The notes under the pieces: model-generated
Database searches by the model: none
Seen by the model: the letters and a program-made list of their open reading frames with translations, nothing else
Told to the model about the DNA's origin: nothing
Program-made: the position numbers and the translations under genes
Shown: positions 58,043 to 64,000 of the stretch, piece by piece
Position numbering within the stretch: position 1 is the stretch's first letter
How the letters are laid out: the number at the start of each line of letters is the position of its first letter
Source: Brevibacillus gelatini
Lineage (GTDB): Bacteria; Bacillota; Bacilli; Brevibacillales; Brevibacillaceae
Direction of reading: 5' to 3'
Assembly (NCBI RefSeq): GCF_003710935.1
Contig: NZ_RHHS01000040.1
Span: forward strand, 62,001-126,000
DNA length: 64,000 nucleotides

Positions 58043-58116
58043 AGCTGGAACCATTTGCGCCGAATGGACATGCTGCTTTCGCCCGATACTAAAAGAGCGG
58101 AAGGGGGATGTCCCAC

Positions 58117-58608
58117 ATGCGCAAGGCAATGGATGCAGTCGGTTTGCCAGTCGTTTGCCTCCAAACCGGAGAGACGCTTGGCACCGTACGTGACATTCTT
58201 TGCGACTCCACTTGGCATGTACGAGGAGTCTTGCTGAGCGAACAGGGTTGGTTCCATTCAGGTACCTATATTCCTACCGAGCAGATTCATGCGGTAGGGG
58301 AGTCCTGCCTTACCGTAACGGGAAAAGACGCGATCACGCCCTTGCCTCATCTCGCCGGGATTGAACCTGTCGGCATCGTGACGGGAAAAATGAAGCTAAA
58401 AGGAAAAGCGGTGATTACCGCTTCCGGAGAACTCCTTGGCAGGCTGGAAGATGTTTACTTTTCAGCGAACTGGGAGAAACTTGTAGGGTACGAACTGTCC
58501 AACGGCTGGTTTGCAGATGTGACAGAAGGGCGCAAGCGTCTGCCTGCACCGGCTTCCGTCATCATCGGGGAGGACAACCTGATCGTGCCGGACTTTGTTC
58601 GTACCTAG
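58117..58608 (+). CDS. PRC-barrel domain protein (YrrD-like)
   Basis: 163 aa. Two PRC-barrel repeats are suggested: VCLQTGETLGTVRDILCD (about residues 13-30) and VITASGELLGRLEDVYFS (about 93-110). PRC barrels bind RNA processing or photosynthetic partners; the role of YrrD is unknown. It follows recD2 as yrr genes do in B. subtilis. ATG 58117 is nine bases from GGAAGGGGG; ATG 58108 abuts it. Confidence 0.78.
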   Translation: MRKAMDAVGLPVVCLQTGETLGTVRDILCDSTWHVRGVLLSEQGWFHSGTYIPTEQIHAVGESCLTVTGKDAITPLPHLAGIEPVGIVTGKMKLKGKAVITASGELLGRLEDVYFSANWEKLVGYELSNGWFADVTEGRKRLPAPASVIIGEDNLIVPDFVRT

Positions 58609-58632
58609 GCGTGATAAGGGAGGAAAAGCGTG

Positions 58633-58839
58633 ATGCGTGTCATTTGCCCGAACTGCAGTTCCAAAGATGTAGGGAAGATTGGAACCAATCAATACTACTG
58701 CTGGAATTGCTTTATAGAGATGAGCGTTTCCAACGAGCAGATTGCTTCTGTCTACCAGGTGGAGGAAGACGGATCCTTGCATTCGCTCAACGATCTGTTT
58801 ATTGAAGATCAAACGGTTTCCGCACAACTGAACATGTAG
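58633..58839 (+). CDS. Small zinc-ribbon protein (YrzR-like)
   Basis: 68 aa. Two CxxC knuckles, CPNC (residues 6-9) and CWNC (24-27), form a zinc ribbon; the rest is acidic. The function is unknown. Start ATG 58633 or GTG 58630 after GGGAGG. It lies in a likely operon with the PRC-barrel gene. Confidence 0.75.
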   Translation: MRVICPNCSSKDVGKIGTNQYYCWNCFIEMSVSNEQIASVYQVEEDGSLHSLNDLFIEDQTVSAQLNM

Positions 58840-58880
58840 CTACTCCTTCATGTGAAGAAAAACAACTGGAGGTGGCACGC

Positions 58881-59066
58881 TTGTTTACTCGAAGTTTATT
58901 GCGCGTCCTTGCCACAAGCGGAATTGTGGCTGTCATCGGATATTTGATAGCCCCGCGCCGCCGCAGCCGTTTTTCGCTGAATTGGAAGCAGTTGCCCTTC
59001 TCCATGCGGGATATGACTCGCATGATGAAGACAGGCCGCAAGCTGATGCGTGCAGTTACCCGTTAA
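58881..59066 (+). CDS. Small membrane protein (YrzQ-like)
   Basis: 61 aa. One membrane helix at about residues 7-24 (LLRVLATSGIVAVIGYLIAP), then a very basic, Met-rich tail (RRRSRF; MKTGRKLMRAVTR). TTG 58881 is chosen because GGAGGTGG is directly upstream; GTG 58872 overlaps that site. Unknown function. Confidence 0.65.
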   Translation: MFTRSLLRVLATSGIVAVIGYLIAPRRRSRFSLNWKQLPFSMRDMTRMMKTGRKLMRAVTR

Positions 59067-59093
59067 CGAGACATGATGGCAACAGGAACGTTC

Positions 59094-59132
59094 AAAAGCA
59101 CCCGAGCATAGAATGAGTTCGGGTGCTTTTTT
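59094..59132 (+). terminator. Terminator after the yrz gene group
   Basis: AAAGCACCCGA / TTCGGGTGCTTTTTT stem and T-run. Confidence 0.9.
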
Positions 59133-59137
59133 GTGCA

Positions 59138-59176
59138 GCAAAAAGCTCCGTCGCACAAAGAGGACGGAGCTTTGGT
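59138..59176 (-). terminator. Terminator of the TerC-like gene (minus strand)
   Basis: AAAGCTCCGTC / GACGGAGCTTT hairpin; on the minus strand followed by TTTTTGCTGC. Confidence 0.8.
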
Positions 59177-59186
59177 TCAAAGATGT

Positions 59187-59873
59187 TTAGTTTTGTTCGG
59201 CCAGTCGCTTTTGCTGCTGGCTTTTCATGCGTCCGATCAACAGCACGCCGACGACGACAGCGACGATGAACACCCATTTGACCCATGGGTACGCGGTGAA
59301 GAACGGTGCCAGGAATTTTTCGGTTGTCACCATGCTGGCGGCGGTGTAAGCGAGGACGGCAGCCCCGATGTAGATCACAATCGGGAAACGCTCCATGATT
59401 TTCAAAATCAGCGTGCTGCCCCACACCATGATCGGTACACTGATGACCAGTCCGACGATGACGAGCAGAAAATCACCATGTGCGGCACCGGCAACAGCGA
59501 TGACGTTATCGAGACCCATGACCGTATCGGCCACGATGATGGTCCAGATCGCAGCGCCAAGGCTTCCGCTAGGCTTCATGTTTTCTTCGCCGTCATCCGA
59601 GACGAGCAGCTTGAGGGCAATCCACATCAGGATCAGGCCACCGACAAGCAAAAGACCAGGGATTTTCAGCAGCCAGACAACGGCGAGTGTTGCCAAAGCA
59701 CGGATGATAATTGCACCGACCGTTCCCAGGATGATTGCCTTTTTTTGCTGTTCGGCGGGCAGATTTCGCGCGGCCATCCCGATTACGATGGCGTTGTCAC
59801 CGGCCAACACGAGGTCGATGACGACGATCGCGAGCAGGGCAGACCAAAATTCAGGTTGCAGCAGTAGTTCCAT
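59187..59873 (-). CDS. TerC-family membrane protein, probable Mn2+ exporter
   Basis: 228 aa with about seven membrane helices. The TerC signatures are VIDLVLAGDNAIVIGMAAR (about residues 18-36) and ADTVMGLDNVIAVAGAAH (about 114-131), with acidic residues inside helices that suit a divalent metal. Homologues YkoY and YceF/MeeF types in Bacillus handle manganese, and here a yybP-ykoY riboswitch controls the gene, which favours Mn2+ export or metalation of secreted enzymes. Confidence 0.9.
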   Translation of the reverse strand: MELLLQPEFWSALLAIVVIDLVLAGDNAIVIGMAARNLPAEQQKKAIILGTVGAIIIRALATLAVVWLLKIPGLLLVGGLILMWIALKLLVSDDGEENMKPSGSLGAAIWTIIVADTVMGLDNVIAVAGAAHGDFLLVIVGLVISVPIMVWGSTLILKIMERFPIVIYIGAAVLAYTAASMVTTEKFLAPFFTAYPWVKWVFIVAVVVGVLLIGRMKSQQQKRLAEQN

Positions 59874-59965
59874 TTTCTCTTCCTCCTCCTCATCCTGTTT
59901 GAAGATAAAAGCGAGTTATCCTCCGGCCGTTTTCTTGATACCTCCTATAGTGTTTGTAACGGGGG

Positions 59966-60007
59966 CAAAAAAGAAAACGACCTTTCCCTGGACAGGCAAA
60001 GGTCGTT
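59966..60007 (-). terminator. Second (duplicated) terminator after the Mn2+ riboswitch
   Basis: Minus strand: ACGACCTTTGCCTGTCC / GGGAAAGGTCGT then TTTTCTTTTTTG. It is a near copy of the terminator at 60013-60049; both contain GACCTTTGCCTGTC. Confidence 0.8.
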
Positions 60008-60012
60008 TGAAA

Positions 60013-60049
60013 ACAAAAAAAGACCTTTTACCTGACAGGCAAAGGTCTT
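60013..60049 (-). terminator. Expression-platform terminator of the Mn2+ riboswitch
   Basis: Minus strand: AAGACCTTTGCCTGTC / GGTAAAAGGTCTT followed by seven T. Its 5' arm is the 3' strand of aptamer helix P1, so ligand binding would prevent termination. Confidence 0.85.
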
Positions 60050-60142
60050 GCTTACAACATCGCAAAAAGCATGTTGCCAACATAGCCGGGGATTTCTCCC
60101 GTAATGACGACTATGTTGCGAAAAAGCTACTCCCCTTTGGAG
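60038..60142 (-). ncRNA. yybP-ykoY (Mn2+) riboswitch
   Basis: On the minus strand the conserved elements occur in order: CAAAGGGGAGTAGC at the 5' end, AGTCGTCATTACGGG and ATCCCCGGC in the middle, and GCAAGACCTTTGCC at the 3' end. CAAAGG and CCTTTG form helix P1. The downstream gene is a TerC-family protein, a classic target of this class. Confidence 0.93.
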
Positions 60143-60160
60143 ATATCCTCTTGTAAATAC

Positions 60161-60189
60161 ATACTACTTCGGTGTTTTCCGGGTGTCAA
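60161..60189 (-). promoter_or_regulatory. Sigma-A promoter of the riboswitch-terC unit
   Basis: Minus strand: TTGACA (60189-60184), 17 bases, TAGTAT (60166-60161), about 20 bases before the aptamer. Confidence 0.75.
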
Positions 60190-60251
60190 TAGGGTACATG
60201 ATTTTTGTGCGAAGAACACACCCTAATGGAAATGGAGAGGAGGTGTCCTTC

Positions 60252-61316
60252 GTGGATGAACTGCGCCGAAGCCGCCTGTTTGCTGCTGCGCTTTGGCTGA
60301 TCGCGCTGCTCGTCATCGGCAATTTGCTGTGGATGATTCGCCCGGTTCTCGCACAGCTGTTTGCTCTTTTGGAGGAAGTGCTGATTCCCATCATCCTGGG
60401 TCTGGTGATCGCGTACCTGCTTCACCCGATTGTCGTTTTGCTGGAAAAAAGGAGAGTTCCCCGGCTGATGGCTGTCCTGCTTATTTACGCTTCGTTTGTG
60501 CTGGTTATCACAATCGCCGTCATCAACGCCATTCCCGTTTTCACGAATCAGTTGGTGGAGCTGTCCGACGACTTGCCCCGGCTGATGGACTGGTACTACA
60601 AGTGGATGAGCGAGTGGGAGGCATACAAATACTTTTTGCCAGACAGTATCTCGCACGGGGTAGACCGGGTCATCATCCAGTCGCAGGAAGGAATGTCCCA
60701 CTCCGTAACCAGGCTCGTCAACAACGCGCGTCATTCGCTTGGCAAGCTGTTCGCCTTTGCCATCGTGCCGTTTATCGCCTTTTATTTTCTGAAAGATATG
60801 AAGGCGCTGCATGAGACGGGCATGTCCATCGTGCCAAAAGCGTACCGCAAGCAGGTACTCGTCGTCCTGCGGGACATCAACGAATCGCTCGGCAACTACA
60901 TACATGGGCAGATGATCGTGGCCCTGATCGTCGGGGTGCTGGCTTACCTTGGCTATTGGCTGATCGGGATGCCGTACCCGTTTGTGCTCGCCGCAGTCGT
61001 GTGCCTGACGAACATCATTCCCTACATCGGACCATTGATCGGGGCAGCGCCAGCGATGGTCGTCGCCTTGACGATTTCGACGAAAATGCTGCTTTTTGTC
61101 ATCGTCGTCAACTTGGTCATTCAGGTGCTGGAAGGCAACATCCTGTCGCCCAACATCGTCGGACGCTCGCTGCAGCTGCATCCGCTGACGATCATTGTGG
61201 CGCTGCTGGTCGGGGAGACGCTCGGGGGAATTATCGGCCTGATCGTGGCGGTGCCGGTGCTCGCCGTATGCAAGGTGGTCATCAGTCGGATTGCCGTCAT
61301 GATGCATGAAAGTTGA
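60252..61316 (+). CDS. yrrI: AI-2E family transporter (YrrI-like)
   Basis: 354 aa with about seven or eight membrane helices (ALWLIALLVIGNLLWMI; VLIPIILGLVIAYLLHPIVV; AFAIVPFIAFYFLKDM). The conserved C-terminal NIIPYIGPLIGAAPA and LSPNIVGRSLQLHPLTI motifs define the AI-2E/UPF0118 family; actual substrates differ (AI-2, Na+/H+, others). GTG 60252 lies eight bases after AGGAGG; the frame opens at 60183. It precedes alaS as in B. subtilis. Confidence 0.9.
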   Translation: MDELRRSRLFAAALWLIALLVIGNLLWMIRPVLAQLFALLEEVLIPIILGLVIAYLLHPIVVLLEKRRVPRLMAVLLIYASFVLVITIAVINAIPVFTNQLVELSDDLPRLMDWYYKWMSEWEAYKYFLPDSISHGVDRVIIQSQEGMSHSVTRLVNNARHSLGKLFAFAIVPFIAFYFLKDMKALHETGMSIVPKAYRKQVLVVLRDINESLGNYIHGQMIVALIVGVLAYLGYWLIGMPYPFVLAAVVCLTNIIPYIGPLIGAAPAMVVALTISTKMLLFVIVVNLVIQVLEGNILSPNIVGRSLQLHPLTIIVALLVGETLGGIIGLIVAVPVLAVCKVVISRIAVMMHES

Positions 61317-61342
61317 CATCGATCAGGAAAAAAATTTATAAT
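61313..61342 (+). promoter_or_regulatory. Sigma-A promoter of alaS
   Basis: Consensus TTGACA (61313-61318) overlaps the yrrI stop codon, 18 bases, consensus TATAAT (61337-61342). Confidence 0.85.
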
Positions 61343-61349
61343 ACGAACA

Positions 61350-61615
61350 TATGAGTACAAGCGAGATCAATGAGGGAACGAGTACGTTGCAGACCTTCTA
61401 CAGAGAGGGGGCTCCACGGTTGAGAGGGCGCTCAGAAGAAGGGCAACCGAAGGCTACTCCTAAGACCGGGCAAAAACCGGCGGGTCGGCACCGTTACATG
61501 CCCGTAAAGCGACAGACGATCCGTGCTTTTTTGGCATGAAAGGAAGTCTGTAAGCAGGGTGGTACCGCGAGAAAAAACAGTTCTCGTCCCTGAGGGGATG
61601 GGAGCTTTTTTATTT
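61350..61615 (+). ncRNA. T-box riboswitch of alaS
   Basis: The T-box sequence AGGGTGGTACCGCG lies at 61556-61569; stem I elements AGAGAGGGGG and GGTTGAGAGG occur at 61402-61430; a terminator (GTTCTCGTCCC / GGGATGGGAGC then six T) ends the leader at about 61615. A GCT alanine codon in GAAGGCTACTCC (61453-61455) is the likely specifier. Confidence 0.9.
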
Positions 61616-61639
61616 ATTTTTGTACAGAGGAGAATGCAG

Positions 61640-64000
61640 ATGAAAAAGCTGACAGGCAATCAGATCCGCAAAATGTTCCTTGACTTTTTTGTGGAGAAAG
61701 GACATCGCATCGAGCCGAGCGCTCCGCTTGTTCCAATCGACGATCCATCCTTGCTGTGGATCAACAGTGGCGTGGCGACGCTCAAAAAGTATTTTGACGG
61801 CCGCATCATTCCGGACAACCCGCGCATCACCAATTCGCAAAAATCAATCCGTACCAACGATATTGAAAACGTAGGCCGCACAGCTCGCCACCATACCTTC
61901 TTCGAGATGCTGGGCAACTTTTCCATTGGCGATTACTTCAAGGCAGAGGCGATTGAGTGGGCATGGGAGTTTTTGACCAGCCCGAAATGGATCGGCTTTG
62001 AACCAGAGCGCCTCTCCGTCACCATTCACCCGGAAGACGAGGAAGCGTATGAGCTGTGGAACAAAAAAATCGGCATTCCGGAAGAGCGCATCATCCGTCT
62101 GGAAGGCAACTTCTGGGACATCGGCGAAGGTCCGAGCGGTCCGAATACGGAAATTTTCTACGACCGCGGCGAAGAATTCGGCAACGATCCGAACGATCCG
62201 GAACTGTATCCGGGCGGGGAAAACGAGCGTTATCTTGAAGTGTGGAACCTGGTGTTCTCCCAGTTCAACCACAACCCGGACGGCACTTACACGCCGCTGC
62301 CCAAGAAAAACATCGACACCGGCATGGGGCTGGAGCGGATGGCTTCCATCCTCCAGGGCGTGGACAACAACTTTGAAACAGACCTGCTGTTCCCATTGAT
62401 CGAGCGGACAAGCGAGATCTCCGGCGTGCAATACAAAACAAGCCCAGAGCTTGACGTAGCGCTGAAAGTGATCGCTGACCACGCCCGTACCGTCGTGTTT
62501 GCCATCGGGGACGGAGCGCTTCCTTCCAACGAAGGCCGCGGCTACGTCATTCGCCGCCTGCTGCGCCGCGCTGTGCGCATGGGCAAAAAGCTGGGTGTGG
62601 AGAAGCCGTTCCTGTACAGCCTGACTGAGACTGTCGGCAACATGATGGGCGAATTCTACCCAGAGGTTGTGCAAAAACGCGAGTTCATTGAAAAAGTCAT
62701 TCGCACGGAAGAAGAGCGTTTCCATGAGACGCTGAACGATGGACTGGCGATTCTGTCCGAGATGGTCAAGACGGCAAAAGAAAACGGCCAATCGCAACTG
62801 TCCGGTCAGGACGTGTTCAAAATGTACGACACTTACGGTTTCCCGGTCGATCTGACAGAGGACTTCGCCAGCGAGCAAGGTCTGACAGTGGATCGCGATG
62901 GCTTCGACAAGGCGATGGAAGAACAGCGCGAACGTGCGCGTGCAGCCCGCCAGGACGTAGACAGCATGCAAATCCAGGGCGGTCCGCTGTCCGAATTGAC
63001 GGTTACAAGCCAGTTTGTTGGTTATACTGAATTGGTAGCAACAGGAAAAGTCGAAGCGATCATTTTCGACAACCAGTTGGCTGACGAAGCAGAAGAAGGG
63101 CAAACTGTACAGGTCATTCTCGATCAAACTCCGTTCTACGCAGAAAGCGGCGGTCAGATCAACGACGAGGGATACCTGCTCTCCGATTCTGTCAAAGCGC
63201 GCGTGACAGATGTACAAAAAGGGCCAAAAGGCCAAAACGTACACTCTGTCATCATCGAAGCAGGCACACTGCGCAAAGGCGACACTGTACGCGCGGAAGT
63301 AAACCGCGAAGCTCGTCTGGCGATTACGAAAAACCATACCGCGACACACTTGCTGCATCAGGCGCTCAAAGACGTACTGGGCACGCACGTCAATCAGGCA
63401 GGTTCGCTTGTAGCCCCGGATCGCTTGCGCTTTGACTTCACGCACATCAGCGCGATTACGCCGGAAGAGCTGGAGCGCATCGAAGCGATCGTCAACGAAA
63501 AAGTGTGGGAAAACCTGAGCGTGGAAATCTCCAACAAGCCGCTGGCAGAAGCAAAAGCAATGGGGGCCATGGCGCTGTTTGGCGAAAAATACGGCGACAT
63601 CGTGCGCGTGGTCAAAGTCGGCGACTACAGCCTGGAGCTGTGCGGCGGATGCCATGTCAATAACACGGCCGAAATCGGACTGTTCAAGCTGGTCAGCGAA
63701 AGCGGCATCGGGGCGGGTACGCGCCGGATCGAAGCTGTGACTGGCCGTGGGGCTTACCAGTTCTTGAATCAGCAGTTCACCACATTGAAGGAAGTGGCAC
63801 AGGCACTGAAAGCACCTGTGCTCGCTGAAGCGCCTGCACGCGTAGAAAGCCTGCAGCAGCAGCTCAAGGAAGTGCAGCGTGAAAACGAATCGCTCCGCGC
63901 GAAGCTCGGCAACATCGAAGCGGCAGCATTGACCGACCAGCTCAAGCAGGTAGACGGCATGAACGTCCTCGCGGCACGCGTCTCTGCCTCCGATATGGAC
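61640..64000 (+). CDS. alaS: Alanyl-tRNA synthetase (partial, 3' end cut)
   Basis: 787 codons are inside the window; the normal length is about 875-880 aa. Class II catalytic domain starts [20 protein letters not shown]; motif 2 [20 protein letters not shown] is at about residues 79-98; motif 3 [13 protein letters not shown] follows at about 232. The editing domain has the zinc ligands HTATH (H566, H570) and CGGCH (C668, H672). ATG 61640 is preceded by AGAGGAGA. The reading frame is uninterrupted to the window end. Confidence 0.98.
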   Translation, partial: MKKLTGNQIRKMFLDFFVEKGHRIEPSAPLVPIDDPSLLWINSGVATLKKYFDGRIIPDNPRITNSQKSIRTNDIENVGRTARHHTFFEMLGNFSIGDYFKAEAIEWAWEFLTSPKWIGFEPERLSVTIHPEDEEAYELWNKKIGIPEERIIRLEGNFWDIGEGPSGPNTEIFYDRGEEFGNDPNDPELYPGGENERYLEVWNLVFSQFNHNPDGTYTPLPKKNIDTGMGLERMASILQGVDNNFETDLLFPLIERTSEISGVQYKTSPELDVALKVIADHARTVVFAIGDGALPSNEGRGYVIRRLLRRAVRMGKKLGVEKPFLYSLTETVGNMMGEFYPEVVQKREFIEKVIRTEEERFHETLNDGLAILSEMVKTAKENGQSQLSGQDVFKMYDTYGFPVDLTEDFASEQGLTVDRDGFDKAMEEQRERARAARQDVDSMQIQGGPLSELTVTSQFVGYTELVATGKVEAIIFDNQLADEAEEGQTVQVILDQTPFYAESGGQINDEGYLLSDSVKARVTDVQKGPKGQNVHSVIIEAGTLRKGDTVRAEVNREARLAITKNHTATHLLHQALKDVLGTHVNQAGSLVAPDRLRFDFTHISAITPEELERIEAIVNEKVWENLSVEISNKPLAEAKAMGAMALFGEKYGDIVRVVKVGDYSLELCGGCHVNNTAEIGLFKLVSESGIGAGTRRIEAVTGRGAYQFLNQQFTTLKEVAQALKAPVLAEAPARVESLQQQLKEVQRENESLRAKLGNIEAAALTDQLKQVDGMNVLAARVSASDMD

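Noticed and set aside
61844-63655. A 603-codon minus-strand open frame antisense to alaS
   Set aside because: The plus strand encodes alanyl-tRNA synthetase with all motifs; the reverse frame has Phe/His/Cys-rich composition typical of shadows in GC-biased genes.

Overview
The window is an ordinary chromosomal core segment of an aerobic, endospore-forming Firmicute of moderately high GC. It is most like Brevibacillus or a close Paenibacillales/Bacillales relative. The gene order follows the Bacillus subtilis spoIVFA-spoIVFB-rplU-prp-rpmA-spo0B-obg ... pheB-pheA-safA ... bofC-ruvAB-queA-tgt-yajC ... spoVB-comN-secDF-recJ-apt-relA-dtd-yrvJ-hisS-aspS-6S RNA-tcdA-rarA-cymR-iscS ... recD2-yrrD-yrrI-alaS backbone. 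Differences from that model are an RNase E/G gene, a RuvC gene, separate secD and secF, a hom-thrC-thrB insertion before pheA, a chemotaxis receptor where mnmA would be expected, and a corA insertion. I found no prophage, insertion sequence, CRISPR array, tRNA or rRNA gene.

Layout: 1-7.4 kb holds a cold-shock protein tail, the SpoIVFA/SpoIVFB sigma-K checkpoint pair, RNase G, the L21-Prp-L27 ribosomal cluster with its leader, Spo0B, Obg and a PilZ-like protein. 7.4-14.5 kb holds a DUF1641/NADH dehydrogenase operon with Rex-like operators, a small spore-type gene on the minus strand, and a PheB-Hom-ThrC-ThrB-PheA amino-acid operon. 14.5-21.5 kb is rich in spore and surface functions: SafA-like LysM protein, CotS-like kinase, secreted nucleotidase, BofC and an uncharacterised secreted protein. 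21.5-28.7 kb holds RuvCAB, a SpoIID/LytB-like protein, queuosine synthesis (QueA, Tgt) and YajC. 28.7-41 kb holds YrzE, CorA, a YetF-type protein, SpoVB, ComN, SecD, SecF, RecJ, Apt, RelA and Dtd. 41-53.9 kb holds an SH3/amidase_3 cell-wall hydrolase, HemZ, T-box-controlled hisS-aspS, 6S RNA, TcdA, RarA, CymR and IscS. 54-64 kb holds a chemotaxis receptor, RecD2, three small yrr/yrz-type genes, a TerC protein behind a yybP-ykoY (Mn2+) riboswitch, YrrI and a T-box-controlled alaS cut by the window end.

The genes work mainly in translation and tRNA modification or charging, homologous recombination (RuvCAB, RecJ, RecD2, RarA), protein export (SecD, SecF, YajC), stringent response (RelA) and sporulation (Spo0B, SpoIVFA/FB, BofC, SpoVB, SafA, CotS-like).

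I see no clearly new multi-gene system. The most worthwhile leads are four small unannotated or poorly known genes preceded by sigma-G-like promoters, two of which are paralogues missed by length-based ORF calling; a Mn2+ riboswitch with a duplicated terminator; a hisS-aspS T-box whose specifier region reads CAC-GAC (His then Asp); and a secreted protein with an unusual Cys/His motif. All functional assignments come from reading the sequence and remembered family features; no database search was run.
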